Assembly: GCF_027886475.1 (NCBI RefSeq)
Contig: NZ_CP115670.1
Span: forward strand, 2,604,001-2,668,000
Direction of reading: 5' to 3'
DNA from: Corynebacterium sp. SCR221107
GTDB lineage: Bacteria; Actinomycetota; Actinomycetes; Mycobacteriales; Mycobacteriaceae
Length of the DNA stretch: 64,000 nucleotides
In this document: positions 1 through 9,863 of the stretch, in pieces
How positions within the stretch are numbered: the first letter of the stretch is position 1
Layout of the letters: each line of letters opens with the position of its first letter
The notes under the pieces: generated by a model
What the model saw: only the letters and a program-made list of their open reading frames with translations
Database searches by the model: none
What the model was told of the DNA's origin: nothing
Program-made: the position numbers and the translations under genes

Positions 1-1
1 C

Positions 2-640
2 GCCAGGGACATCTTCGGCGACCCCAACAAGGTGGAGTTCCGCTTCGTCGACAGCAGCAACTGGCTCAAATCCATCGAGGACGAGAAGATTGACCTCGCC
101 ATCCGCGGCATCTCCATCACCCGCGACCGCCAAGACCAGGTGTTCTTCTCCGCCTCCTACCTCACCGGGCAAACCCGCATGCTCGTGGAGAAAAATACCG
201 GCATCGACTCCATCGACGACTTGGCGGGCGGCACGGCCTGTGTTACCTCCGGCTCCACCGGGCAGCAGCGCACCCGCGCCCGCGCCCCGGAGACCGATCT
301 CCTCGTGGCTAACTCCGCCGCCGACTGCCTCGTGGCGCTGCAACAAGGCCAGGTGCAAGCGATCATCTCCGACGACACCATCTTGTCCGGCATGGTCGCC
401 CAAGACCCCTTCACCGAGATTGTCGGCGATCCCCTGGGCACGGAAAGCTACGGCATCGCCATCGCCAAGCCCGGCACCCGGCACGATACCGACGGGCTGA
501 TCCGGCAGGTCAACTCCACGCTAGAAAGGCTCACGTCCGACCGCACCTGGGCCGGGCTCTACCTCAACTGGTTCGGCCCCTACCTGCCCCTGCAGCAACC
601 GCCGGCAGCCGCGTACCGTGAGGAGCAAGCACCTCACTAA
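2..640 (+). CDS. glnH: Glutamate-binding periplasmic-type protein GlnH, 5' truncated
   Basis: The reading frame is open from the first bases of the window, so the true start and any lipoprotein signal lie upstream. The visible 213 codons form the second half of a family 3 extracellular solute-binding protein (SBP_bac_3): a segment on blocking substrate such as DLAIRGISITRDR, then the GGTACVTSGSTGQQ hinge region and a closing LYLNWFGPYLP helix. In Corynebacterium glnH sits directly before pknG and GlnH is thought to sense extracellular amino acids and signal through GlnX to PknG (established for actinobacteria). The gap to pknG is 75 bases. The order here matches that signalling branch, so I prefer a sensor role over bulk transport. 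The glnX gene would lie left of the window. Confidence 0.85.
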   Translation, partial: ARDIFGDPNKVEFRFVDSSNWLKSIEDEKIDLAIRGISITRDRQDQVFFSASYLTGQTRMLVEKNTGIDSIDDLAGGTACVTSGSTGQQRTRARAPETDLLVANSAADCLVALQQGQVQAIISDDTILSGMVAQDPFTEIVGDPLGTESYGIAIAKPGTRHDTDGLIRQVNSTLERLTSDRTWAGLYLNWFGPYLPLQQPPAAAYREEQAPH

Positions 641-715
641 CGCAAGCACCTACCCTCGTGGGCACGCTGACCCACACGGGGGATCGCACACAGACACCAC
701 ACCAAGGAGGACACC

Positions 716-3211
716 ATGGCCGACAAGCTGCCAGACCCCGACCACCCGGACGGCAACCCCGGCACCCAGGCTGTCTTCTATGACCCCTTCGCCGACGAAG
801 GCGACGAGGATCAGGCCCCCACCGACCCCAGCCTGCGCGCGCTCCTGCACAACCTCGAGCACCTGCGCTACGACGCGCCAGCCACCGCCCCAAGCATGTT
901 CTCCGACGGCAGCGTGCGCACCGACACCTCCATGCTGGTGCCCACCAACGTCGGCGGAACCGAATCCCAGGCCACCGGCGCCGTCATGTTCGACCCCTTC
1001 GCCGACGATGACGATGATGACTTCCTCGAGATCGACGTCCCCCTCCCGAGAGATGCGGCCACCCACACTCCCACCCCAGAGGAGGTAGGAAACCGCGCCC
1101 GCGAGCAAGCGCTATCCACCTTCCGCTCCCGTCGCGGCACCACCCGCAAGTCCCGCGCGGTGGCCAACGGCATGGTCATGCTGCCGTTTATCCCGCTCAT
1201 CCCGGAAGACCTCGCCCTGCGCGACCCGTCCAAGGAGCCCCCCGGGGTGGAAGAACCCGCCCTTCATCCCGGGGATGTGGTCGCCGACCAATACGAGATC
1301 GCGGGCGTGATCGCCCACGGCGGCATGGGCTGGATCTACCTGGCCAACGACCGCAACGTCTCCGGCCGCAGGGTCGTGCTCAAAGGCATGATGAGCAACT
1401 CCCAGGGCTACGGCGCCGCCATCGCCGAGCGCGAGTTCCTCGCCGACATCACCCACCCGGGCATCGTGAAAAGCTACAACTTCATCGACGACGAGCGCGT
1501 CTCGGGCGGGCTCATCGTCATGGAGTACGCCCCCGGCCCTTCGCTGCGGGATCTGAAGATGCAGCAGCCCGGTGGCGTGTTCTCCATCGACATCGCCATC
1601 GGCTACATCCTCGAGGTGCTGCCCGCGCTGGAGTACCTCCACGCCCGCGGGGTGGTCTACAACGACCTCAAGCCGGACAACATCATCGCCACCGAGGACC
1701 AGGTCAAGCTCATCGACCTCGGCGCGGTCTCCGGCATCGACGCCTACGGTTATATTTTTGGCACCAAAGGCTTCCAGGCCCCGGAGGTAGCCACGAAGGG
1801 CCCGAGCGTGGCCAGCGACATCTACACCATTGGACGCACCCTGGCCGCGCTGACGGTGAACCTGCCGGTGACCGACGGCGTCTATGACCTGGGCCTTCCA
1901 GGACCCGAGGCCGAGCCGCTGTTTTCCCAGTATCTGTCCTTCTACCGCCTGCTCAAGCGCGCCACCGACCCGGACCCGGCGCGCCGGTTTAGCTCCGTGC
2001 GTGAGATCGAAACCCAGCTCTATGGCGTGCTGCGCGAGTATCTGGCTGTGCGCTATGGGCGCCAATTTCCCGCGCAGCATTCGCTGTTTTCCCCCCAGCG
2101 TTCCACCTATGGCACCAAGCACGTGGTCTTTCGCACCGATCAGCTCCTCGACGGCATCGAGCGTTCGGTAAGGATCACCGCTCCCGAGATCGTGGCCGCC
2201 TTGCCGGTTCCGCTGCTCGACCGCGACGACCCAGGCGCGATCATGATCTCCGGTTCCTCCTACACCGAGCCGTCGGAGGCGTTGGAGACGATGCGCCAGG
2301 CCATGGCCCAGGACGAGTTCCGCGACTCCAAGGAGATCCCCTTGGGTGTGGTTCGTTCCCTGTTGGACCTGGGCTTTACCTCCGAGGCCAGGGAGTGGCT
2401 GAAGACCTTGGAACCCAAGCTGGGCAGAGATTGGCGTTTCCAGTGGTATTCCGGCATCACGAGTTTGCTTCTCGACGACTACCCCACGGCACAGGCGGAC
2501 TTCAATCGGGTGTTTACCCTGCTTCCTGGGGAATCTGCGGCCAAGCTGGCGCGCGCCGCAGTCTCGGAAATGCTCCTCCAGCAGCAAGGACTCGCCGACA
2601 AGTGCCTGCTCAAGCCGGAGGTCGCCATCGCCGCCGCGAGCCTCAGAGGCGATGTGGTGGATACCTTCGCGGGCATGTGGAACAAGCTTTCCCAGGATCC
2701 GGCGTCCTTGAGGTTTAAGACTTTGTACCTCTATGCCCTGATCTGGGCGACCAACCCCACCACCGTCTCCTCCGCTTTCGGGCTGGCCCGCCAGCTCATC
2801 GCCGAAAACCAGGTTGAGTTGGCGGTCAAGGCGCTCGACCGGGTGCCGCAGTCCTCGCGGCATCACCGCATGGCGCAGCTGACCGCGATCTTGTACCTGC
2901 TCACCGGCCAGCTATCGGAATCACGGGTGCGCCGGGCGGCGCGCCGGCTCGAGGAGATCCCCACCAACGAGCCGCGCTTCCAGCAGATCCGCATCGCTAT
3001 CCTCAATGCGGGCCTGACGTGGTTGCGCGATTCTCACCTGCAGGAATCAGCCTCCTCCAACGAGCTGTTTGATTACCCCTTCTCCCAAGAGGGATTGCGC
3101 ACGGGATTGGCGGAGTCCCTGCGCATCCTGGCCCGCTCGACCACCCACGCTCACCACCGCTACCAGCTGGTGGACATGGCGAACAAGGTGCGGCCGACCA
3201 CCTGGTTTTAA
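716..3211 (+). CDS. pknG: Serine/threonine protein kinase PknG (831 aa)
   Basis: PknG controls 2-oxoglutarate dehydrogenase in actinobacteria by phosphorylating the FHA protein OdhI. A strong AAGGAGG ribosome site precedes the ATG. The N-terminal 180 residues are acidic and cysteine-free, so the rubredoxin module of mycobacterial PknG is absent. Two copies of a Thr-x-Ala-Val-(x)-Phe/Tyr-Asp-Pro-Phe-Ala-Asp motif (about residues 17-28 and 87-98) probably hold autophosphorylation sites that dock the FHA domain. The kinase domain runs from about 190 to 460: glycine loop GVIAHGGMGWIYLA, Lys223, catalytic VVYNDLKPDN (Asp317) and IDLG in place of DFG. The remaining C-terminal part is alpha-helical and fits the family's TPR domain. 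Soluble; no membrane segment. Confidence 0.95.
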   Translation: MADKLPDPDHPDGNPGTQAVFYDPFADEGDEDQAPTDPSLRALLHNLEHLRYDAPATAPSMFSDGSVRTDTSMLVPTNVGGTESQATGAVMFDPFADDDDDDFLEIDVPLPRDAATHTPTPEEVGNRAREQALSTFRSRRGTTRKSRAVANGMVMLPFIPLIPEDLALRDPSKEPPGVEEPALHPGDVVADQYEIAGVIAHGGMGWIYLANDRNVSGRRVVLKGMMSNSQGYGAAIAEREFLADITHPGIVKSYNFIDDERVSGGLIVMEYAPGPSLRDLKMQQPGGVFSIDIAIGYILEVLPALEYLHARGVVYNDLKPDNIIATEDQVKLIDLGAVSGIDAYGYIFGTKGFQAPEVATKGPSVASDIYTIGRTLAALTVNLPVTDGVYDLGLPGPEAEPLFSQYLSFYRLLKRATDPDPARRFSSVREIETQLYGVLREYLAVRYGRQFPAQHSLFSPQRSTYGTKHVVFRTDQLLDGIERSVRITAPEIVAALPVPLLDRDDPGAIMISGSSYTEPSEALETMRQAMAQDEFRDSKEIPLGVVRSLLDLGFTSEAREWLKTLEPKLGRDWRFQWYSGITSLLLDDYPTAQADFNRVFTLLPGESAAKLARAAVSEMLLQQQGLADKCLLKPEVAIAAASLRGDVVDTFAGMWNKLSQDPASLRFKTLYLYALIWATNPTTVSSAFGLARQLIAENQVELAVKALDRVPQSSRHHRMAQLTAILYLLTGQLSESRVRRAARRLEEIPTNEPRFQQIRIAILNAGLTWLRDSHLQESASSNELFDYPFSQEGLRTGLAESLRILARSTTHAHHRYQLVDMANKVRPTTWF

Positions 3212-3322
3212 AAAAGAGTGCTGCCCCAACCAACAAACGATGTGCACCTTTTGTCGAACATCGAGGAAGAAAACAGAAGCGAAGGAAAACATCAGCTTTC
3301 CGGATAGACCTAGAATTGCACC

Positions 3323-4210
3323 ATGACTACAGCCACGGATCTTGAGTTTCGGCCGGAGGAGTCTCGGCAATTGCCGGCTCTTCTTTCCTTGACCCGCGCC
3401 GATCTGGAACTTAGCCTCAGCGAGCGGGTCAACGAGGTTCTTCGGTGTGGCGATGCGATGGCGGTGCTCCAAGAGTATGGGATTGATCTGGCGGACTCTG
3501 CCACCTGGGACCTCCACAGATGGGCTTCCCGTGGAATTTCTTTCCTTAGCATTCTCGATCCTGATTACCCCCGTTTGCTCACGGAGGTGAAAGAGGCACC
3601 GGCGATACTTTACTATCGCGGTACTCTCAGCCCGGAAGAAAAAGGAGTCAGTATCGTCGGTTCCCGATCGGCAGACGATTCCACGCTCTTGGCTTGCTAT
3701 GAGCTGTCGCAGGCCTTGGTGAGACAGGGAATCCCAGTTATTTCTGGATTGGCGCGAGGAGTCGACACGGCAGCCCATGAAGGTGCTTTGGACGCGGGCG
3801 GCAGGACTGTCGCGGTAGTAGGAACGGGATTGGATCAAACTTATCCCCCAGAAAACAGTTTGCTTCAAAAACGCGTCGAGGCAGAGGGCGGTCTTGTGCT
3901 CTCGCAGTTCGAACCGCAAAGTACAGTCCGTAAGTTCAACTTCCCGATGCGTAACGCGGTCATGTCTGGCTTGGGGGTAGCCACCATCGTCATGGCCGCA
4001 ACTGAGAACTCTGGTACCAAGCACCAGGCACACGCAGCAGTCAAGCATGGCAGGAAAGTGATAGTAACAAACCGTGTGCGAAACACGGTTGCGTGGGCAA
4101 ATAGGTTAGTAGAGCAAGGTAAAGCTCAGGAAGCAAGGAGCCTCGATGACGCCGTCATGTTAGCCATTGAAGCTCGCAAGTCCCGTCTAGAAGTTCCGAC
4201 CTTGTTTTGA
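3323..4210 (+). CDS. DprA/Smf-like Rossmann-fold protein (295 aa)
   Basis: DprA proteins bind single-stranded DNA and load RecA during transformation; their Rossmann (SLOG) fold also occurs in conflict systems. The core motifs are present: ILYYRGTLS, then VSIVGSRSADDSTL, SGLARGVDTAAHEGAL and VVGTGLDQTYPPENSLL. A roughly 90-residue N-terminal helical part precedes them and there is no clear C-terminal winged helix. The codon use is more AT-rich than that of pknG. The housekeeping corynebacterial dprA usually lies elsewhere, so this is probably a second, acquired paralogue. It is followed within 20 bases by a ComF-like phosphoribosyltransferase, suggesting a two-gene unit. The defence role is inference. 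Confidence 0.8.
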   Translation: MTTATDLEFRPEESRQLPALLSLTRADLELSLSERVNEVLRCGDAMAVLQEYGIDLADSATWDLHRWASRGISFLSILDPDYPRLLTEVKEAPAILYYRGTLSPEEKGVSIVGSRSADDSTLLACYELSQALVRQGIPVISGLARGVDTAAHEGALDAGGRTVAVVGTGLDQTYPPENSLLQKRVEAEGGLVLSQFEPQSTVRKFNFPMRNAVMSGLGVATIVMAATENSGTKHQAHAAVKHGRKVIVTNRVRNTVAWANRLVEQGKAQEARSLDDAVMLAIEARKSRLEVPTLF

Positions 4211-4227
4211 TAGGGCCAGGATCTCAG

Positions 4228-4980
4228 ATGATGGATGCCACGAGTTTTCTGCAAAGTCGTAGGGATTTCCTCTTCCCTGCCATCTTGGTCCCCGAGTTTG
4301 GTTGCTTAAGATGCCGTGGCGCTAAGAAATCCAACCAATATGACATCTGTTATCAATGTGGTCAAGCCTCAGAGGAGGCCTTTCCAGAACACCTCGGATT
4401 TGGCATTTACAATTTCGAGGACGAGCAATCGGCCGCTGTTATGGCCAGATACAAAAGCGAAAATGTGGATGGCTCTAGCCTGAAGTCCATAATTCGTGCC
4501 CTCGCCAACCTGGGGATCAAAGAGGCGCTCGACAAGTTTGACGTGGATCTCATCACGACGATCCCCAGCTTAAGCGGCAGGAAGGGACCTCACCCGCTAC
4601 TCCTTCTCGTTCAGCAGACTGCCGAGACTATTCCGGATTGCCCGCCAGTGAGCGAAGTTCTCCTTCCAACGGGTAGGGCCATGAGAAATGAGGTCAGTGA
4701 AAAAAGTTTCACCAGCTGCATTTCCGGGGAAGGCTTCAACGTCCTCGTCATTGACGATACCTACACTTCTGGCAACCATATGCGATCAGCAACACTGCGC
4801 CTACGCAAGGCCGGCGCAGCCAAGGTGTATGGACTAGCGTTGGCACGGCGCGTAGGGAAGGCGCAAGGTTTTGGTAATTCGGAAGTAAGGAGATTTGCTA
4901 AGGAGCACCGCCCATCCTTCGCCGACTACGAGTTTTTCGACAGCCAACCTACGCAGGTGCAGCTGGCCCCTTGGTTGTAA
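4228..4980 (+). CDS. ComF-like phosphoribosyltransferase with N-terminal zinc-ribbon cysteines
   Basis: The C-terminal half carries a PRPP-binding motif, VLVIDDTYTSGNHMRSA, typical of class I phosphoribosyltransferases. The N-terminus has two paired-cysteine knuckles (CLRCRG and CYQCGQ), the zinc ribbon found in ComF. I chose the ATG at 4228 because AGGA lies six bases upstream; an in-frame TTG at 4207 overlapping the dprA-like stop is possible. The gene is cotranscribed with the DprA-like gene. In competent bacteria ComF and DprA both serve DNA uptake, and the same two folds are paired in some conflict systems. The substrate is unknown. Confidence 0.8.
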   Translation: MMDATSFLQSRRDFLFPAILVPEFGCLRCRGAKKSNQYDICYQCGQASEEAFPEHLGFGIYNFEDEQSAAVMARYKSENVDGSSLKSIIRALANLGIKEALDKFDVDLITTIPSLSGRKGPHPLLLLVQQTAETIPDCPPVSEVLLPTGRAMRNEVSEKSFTSCISGEGFNVLVIDDTYTSGNHMRSATLRLRKAGAAKVYGLALARRVGKAQGFGNSEVRRFAKEHRPSFADYEFFDSQPTQVQLAPWL

Positions 4981-4996
4981 GGGCGTCACCTGCTGA

Positions 4997-6586
4997 TTAG
5001 CACCCTTTTTGTCGCATCAAAGCTTGCACCGCTTGATCGGCCAACTCCTCCCCGGCGCCGTCGTAGAGGTAGTCCGTCACGTCGGCGCCAGCCTCCAGCA
5101 GCGCCTCATTGTGCGCGCGGATCTGGGTGGTGCTGGCGATGATGGCGCGGGTGTTGTGATCGCGGATGCGGCGCAGGACCTTGACCGCCGCGTGGTGCAG
5201 CGGCAAGGCCACCACGATCATCCGCGGCGGGGAGTCGAACTCGATCTTGCGCCACAACTCCATGTCGGTGACGTCACCGGCGATGATCTGGTGCCCGCCC
5301 AAGCGCAGCGCGGCGATGCGATCCTCGTCGAACTCGATGCATTAGACGTTGAGGCCGTATTCCTCCTTCAGGCGGTGGTACACGCCCTCACCCACGCGCC
5401 CCATGCCCAACACGAGGGCATCGGCGTCCGTGACCTGCACCGGGCGCTCGTCGGGGGCCAGTCTTTCGACGGGACGATCGGGAAACAGTCGCACGAGGTG
5501 TGGCAGGATGCGCTGCTCCTGGGCGCTGCATACGGCGCCGAGGACGAAGCTGCCCGCCACCGCGATCGCCATCACGGACGTCCAGTTGGGGTCAAGGACC
5601 CCGTTGCCCACGGCCACGGAGGTGATGATGAGGCCAAACTCCGAGTAGTTGGCCAAGGTCACCCCGGACAGCGCCGAGGTGCGCGCGGACATGCCCACCT
5701 TGAACAAGATCACCATGAAGATCGCGGCCTTGGCCACCAGAAACAGCAAGAGCACGCCCGCGATGACGAAGCCGCGCTCGTCGGGAAGCCCGCCTAATCC
5801 GATCTCCAGGAAGAAGGCGACCAACAACAACTCGCGCACGCTCATCAGCGCATCGTAGAAACGCTCCGCGATCGGATGCCCGGACAACACGATCCCCGCG
5901 ATGAGCGAGCCCAGGGAGCCGGACACACCGGCGAGCTCGAACAGGGAGTAGGCGCTGACCGCGATGCTAATGCCCGTGATCACCAGCATCTCAGTGCGAA
6001 ACATCCGGTCCGGCATGCGCGTGACCAGCGGGCGCAGCAGCAACAACAGCGGCAACAGCAAGGCCCAGGCATGCGGGGTCTTGCCGGTGGAAAAGACCAA
6101 GACGCCGACAGCCATGATGTCCTGGAGCACCAATACCCCGATGGCGATGCGGCCGATCGCTGAGGAGGAGCGGTTGTGCTCCGCCAGCTGCGCCATGACG
6201 AACACGGTGGAGGAAAAGGAGGCGGCAATACCCACATAGGCCAGCGCCTTCGGCTCCAGCACGCTGATCGGAACCAGCGGCATGAGCCCGGCCAGCCCGA
6301 ATAGGGCGGCGAAGATGAGCGTATTGGCCACCGCATGCCCGGCCGCCGAGCCGACCACCCGCAGCCCTGCGATCTCGCGGGGACTGAGTTGCAGCCCGAT
6401 GGTAAACAGCAAGGTGGTCACGCCCAGCTCGCCGATGACTTCTATGAAGGGGATTTCTTCCAGCCCCACCGCGCTCACGGCAAAACCTGCCCCGAGGAAG
6501 CCGATGAGCGGGGGCAGGCGCAGCAAGGAAGCCGCGATGCCACCCATCATCGAGAACAACAACGCGGTCAGGTATAGGGAGTCCAC
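4997..6586 (-). pseudogene. KefB-type cation:proton antiporter with in-frame stop codon
   Basis: The first 414 codons encode a CPA2-family Na+/H+ or K+/H+ exchanger with about 12 hydrophobic segments (for example LTALLFSMMGGIAASLLR at the start), followed by the beginning of a TrkA-N (RCK) nucleotide-binding domain, VLGMGRVGEGVYHRLKEEYG. A TAA at 5342-5344 then stops translation. The same frame stays open beyond it, through CIEFDEDRIAALRLGGHQ, to a natural stop at 4997, adding about 115 codons that complete the RCK domain. Either the gene is a recent pseudogene yielding a transporter without its regulatory domain, or the stop is a sequence error. Neighbours are convergent (ComF-like gene) and codirectional (ackA, downstream of it). 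Confidence 0.85.
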
Positions 6587-6707
6587 GTGTTTACTTTACA
6601 AACCGGCCGCGACAATTCTCGGGTTAAATCCGCCCTTTTGGCAAGCCCACGCCACTTTTGCCGCCGCTGTGCGCGCGAATGGCCAAACAACGTTTGGCAA
6701 AAATCTA

Positions 6708-6740
6708 GACCCGTAACTTCCGCGGGGGTTGTTACGGGTC
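6708..6740 (-). terminator. Intrinsic terminator after ackA
   Basis: A perfect 10-bp stem (GACCCGTAAC pairing with GTTACGGGTC) with a 13-base loop lies 36 bases past the ackA stop. Read on the minus strand it is followed by TAGATTTTT. Confidence 0.85.
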
Positions 6741-6775
6741 TAAGGGTGTGATGTCTAGGAGCGTGATGGCACTGC

Positions 6776-7981
6776 CTAGCCGAGCGTGTCGGCGATGGCC
6801 TTCGCCTTGCGGGCGATCGCCAGTTCCTCGTTGGTGGGGACCACGAAGACCTTGATCTGAGACTTGTCCGTGGAGATCTCGCGGGGGCCGTCGTTCGGAG
6901 CGGCGTTGCGCTCCGGGTCGATCTGGATGCCGAAGTTCTCCAGGTCGGCCAGGGCATCGGCGCGCACGAAGCGGTCGTTTTCGCCCACGCCTGCGGTGAA
7001 GGTGATCGCGTCGATGCGTCCCAGGGCCACCAGGTAGGAGCCGATGAAGCGGCGCAGCTGGTGGATGTAGACGTTGTAGGCCAGCCAGGCGTCCTGGTCC
7101 TCGTTGTGGATCATCTCGCGCAGCGTGCGGAAGTCGTTGACACCGGCGATGCCCTTCACACCGGAGCGCTTGTTGAGCAGGTTGTCGATGTCGTCGATGC
7201 TCATGCCCGCGGTGCGGTACAGGTGGAAGATGATGCCCGGGTCGATGTCGCCGGAGCGGGTGCCCATGGCCAGGCCCGCCAGCGGGGTCATGCCCATGGA
7301 GGTGTCCACAGGCTGGCCGTGGCGGATCGCCGCCGCCGAGGCGCCGTTGCCCAGGTGCAGGGTGATCTGGTTGACCTTCGCCGGGTCCTTGCCCAACAGC
7401 GCGGGCACGTGCTGGGAGACGTACTCGTGGCTGGTGCCGTGGAAGCCGTAGCGGCGGATGCCGTGCTGGGCGGCCGTGGCGTTATCGATGGCGTACAGCG
7501 CGGCGGCAGGGGGCATCGCGTGGAAGAAGCCGGTGTCGAAGACGGCGACATGGGGGATGTCGGGAAGCATCTCGCGGGCGACCTCGATGCCGGAGATGTT
7601 GGCCGGGTTGTGCAGCGGGGCCAGCGGGATGAGCCCGCGGATCCACTCGACAATCTCGTCGGTGATCAGCTCCGGCTGAGAGAAGATCTGCCCGCCGTGG
7701 ACCACGCGGTGGCCGACGGCCTCGATCTCCACGTCCAGCGGGCCGCAGCCGTGCTCGCCCATGAGCGCGAAAGCCATGTCGAGGCCCGCGGAGTGGTCCG
7801 GGATCGGGGCCTGGGTGACGTACTTTTCGCCGTTGTGCTTGAGGGTGACCGTGCCCTGCGGCTCGCCGATCTGCTCCACCAGGCCGGAGGCGAAGGGGGT
7901 GTCGGTGGCATGCTGGGTGGGGTCGACCAGCTGAAACTTGATCGACGAGGAGCCGGAGTTGAGAACAAGGATGAGCGACAT
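6776..7981 (-). CDS. ackA: Acetate kinase
   Basis: AckA interconverts acetyl phosphate and acetate with ATP/ADP in the cytoplasm. The 401-residue length is normal. Family signatures are visible: [15 protein letters not shown] at the N-terminus, the phosphate-binding [11 protein letters not shown] near residue 175, and LGNGASAAA and GDIDPGI further on. The gene starts one base after the pta stop codon, so the two form the usual pta-ackA operon used for acetate activation and overflow. The start is the ATG at 7981, just after pta. Confidence 0.97.
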   Translation of the reverse strand: MSLILVLNSGSSSIKFQLVDPTQHATDTPFASGLVEQIGEPQGTVTLKHNGEKYVTQAPIPDHSAGLDMAFALMGEHGCGPLDVEIEAVGHRVVHGGQIFSQPELITDEIVEWIRGLIPLAPLHNPANISGIEVAREMLPDIPHVAVFDTGFFHAMPPAAALYAIDNATAAQHGIRRYGFHGTSHEYVSQHVPALLGKDPAKVNQITLHLGNGASAAAIRHGQPVDTSMGMTPLAGLAMGTRSGDIDPGIIFHLYRTAGMSIDDIDNLLNKRSGVKGIAGVNDFRTLREMIHNEDQDAWLAYNVYIHQLRRFIGSYLVALGRIDAITFTAGVGENDRFVRADALADLENFGIQIDPERNAAPNDGPREISTDKSQIKVFVVPTNEELAIARKAKAIADTLG

Positions 7982-7982
7982 A

Positions 7983-9377
7983 TCAGTTTCCTCCAGCCTG
8001 GATAGCGGTGATGGCGACGGTGTTGACGATGTCGTCGACGGTGGCGCCGCGGGAAAGGTCGTTGACCGGCTTGTTCAGCCCCTGCAGGATGGGCCCTACG
8101 GCCAGCGCGTGGCCGGTGCGCTGCGCGGTCTTGTAGCCGATATTGCCGGCCTCGAGGTCGGGGAAGATGAATACATTCGCTTGACCTGCCACCGTGGACT
8201 CCGGCATCTTCTTGGCAGCGACCACGGGATCGACGGCGGCGTCGAACTGCAGCGGGCCGTCCAGCTTGAGCTGCGGGGCGCGCTCCTTGGCGATGCGCAC
8301 GGCCTCGGCGGCGCGGTCCACATCGGGTCCGGTGCCGGAGGTGCCGGTGGAGTAGCTCAGGATGGCCACGCGCGGGTCGATGCCGAATTGGGCGGCGGTC
8401 TCCGCGGAGACGATGGCGATCTCGGCGAGCTGCTCGGCGTTCGGGTTGGGGTTGACGGCACAGTCGCCGAAGGCCCACAGCCGCCCGCGCATGACCATGA
8501 GGAAGATCGAGGAGACCACGGAGGTGCCGGGCTTGGTCTTGATGATCTGGAAGCTCGGCTTGATGGTGTGCGCGGTGGTGTGAGCGGCACCGGAGACCAT
8601 GCCGTCGGCTAGGCCCAGGTGAATCATCATGGTGGCGTAGTAGGAGATGTCCTTCATGGTCTCCCGCGCCTGCTCCAGGGTGACCCCCTTGGACTTGCGC
8701 AGGCGGGCGAACTCCTCGGCGAAGGCCTCGGCCTGCGGGTCGGTGTCCGGGTTCTTCAGGTGCGCCTTGGAAAGGTCCAGGTCCAGCTCGGCGGCGCGGG
8801 CGGTGATCGCCTCCGGGTCTCCCAGGATGGTCAGCTCGCAGATATCCTTGGCCAAAAGCTGGTCGGCGGCGGTGAGGATGCGGTCGTCGTCGCCTTCCGG
8901 CAGCACGATGTGCGAGCCCTTCTCCTTGGCCCGATCGAGCAGCCAGTGTTCGAACAGCGGGGCGCTCATGACCTTGGCCACATCGCAGGAAAGGCTGGCG
9001 CGGATGCGCTCCATCCCTTCTGCTGTGGTGGCCTCCTCCGCGGTGAAGGTGGCCGCCACCACGGAGCCTAGGGCCTTGCACTCCTCACAGGCGAGGTCGA
9101 TGTGGATGCCGGGCCCGTCGGCAAGCAAAAGCAAAGGAACCCCGAGCGCGGATGCGGCCTTGGCGTCAAAGTTCACGTTGCCGGTGCCAACCAGCAGGGC
9201 GGGTCCGTCCGCGAGCGGGTCTTCAGCCAGGATGGTGGAAAGATCGGCCTTGGAATTGACCAGCTCACGGACCGGTCTTTCGAGGCGATCGGCGAAGCCG
9301 GCGATATCGAAACCGTCAAAGTTTCGACCAGCGCGCGTTAGCAGTACGGCGCGGGGGGCTGCGGAGGAGTCACTCAC
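7983..9377 (-). CDS. pta: Phosphate acetyltransferase
   Basis: Pta converts acetyl-CoA and phosphate into acetyl phosphate. The protein has 464 residues, the medium-length corynebacterial type: about 130 N-terminal residues related to the DRTGG/CobB region and a C-terminal PTA_PTB catalytic domain ([19 protein letters not shown], then [16 protein letters not shown] and [14 protein letters not shown]). It is the first gene of the pta-ackA operon, with a divergent fprA on the other side of a 486-base intergenic region. Confidence 0.97.
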   Translation of the reverse strand: MSDSSAAPRAVLLTRAGRNFDGFDIAGFADRLERPVRELVNSKADLSTILAEDPLADGPALLVGTGNVNFDAKAASALGVPLLLLADGPGIHIDLACEECKALGSVVAATFTAEEATTAEGMERIRASLSCDVAKVMSAPLFEHWLLDRAKEKGSHIVLPEGDDDRILTAADQLLAKDICELTILGDPEAITARAAELDLDLSKAHLKNPDTDPQAEAFAEEFARLRKSKGVTLEQARETMKDISYYATMMIHLGLADGMVSGAAHTTAHTIKPSFQIIKTKPGTSVVSSIFLMVMRGRLWAFGDCAVNPNPNAEQLAEIAIVSAETAAQFGIDPRVAILSYSTGTSGTGPDVDRAAEAVRIAKERAPQLKLDGPLQFDAAVDPVVAAKKMPESTVAGQANVFIFPDLEAGNIGYKTAQRTGHALAVGPILQGLNKPVNDLSRGATVDDIVNTVAITAIQAGGN

Positions 9378-9863
9378 TGCTCAATAGGTCCTTTCACGTA
9401 ACAAGCGCTCACCTGCGCGGCGAGCGGCACCAGCATGGGGGCACAGTCATGTGTGTTGCCTCACGATATGCCACGGGGCTGTGATTCACCACATAACTCT
9501 ACCTGCTGTGTGGCGATTTAACAGCACTCAGGCAACCCCGGTTGCACTTTTCGGAAACACCACCCCATGCATCGGATGAAACCGCAGGTGATTTCCGTAT
9601 TTTTCCACCCCCTGTGGAATAGCCCACAGATGCATAGATTGCTATTTCACCCTTGGCAATCTTAACAAGTGTGCGCTTGCCGACGTTCCCACTGCCGCCA
9701 CCCCCACAGGTTGCCCTTTCGCCCTCCGCGCTGCACGTGTGCACCTTGGTAACCGCTGCACACACGGCGTAAAGTGGAGGGTTGATTCATGCCCAGCCAC
9801 GTCTTCCTGCGGCTGGGACACTTGCAAGCACATACGTTTTTGACCTAAGGGATCGATCACTTT
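9378..9863. other. Divergent intergenic region between pta and fprA
   Basis: No gene is visible. The region must hold the promoters of pta-ackA (minus) and fprA (plus). A TAAAGT hexamer near 9769 is a plausible -10 for fprA. A short inverted repeat CTGTGG-N6-CCACAG lies near 9611-9628. Open frames here are short, lack ribosome sites and are not called. Confidence 0.6.

Noticed and set aside
1112..2866. 584-codon frame antisense to pknG
   Set aside because: Same cause; the plus-strand kinase explains the sequence completely.
7061..9387. Long open frames antisense to ackA and pta
   Set aside because: Shadow frames of strongly biased codons; valine/glycine/aspartate-rich nonsense without domains.
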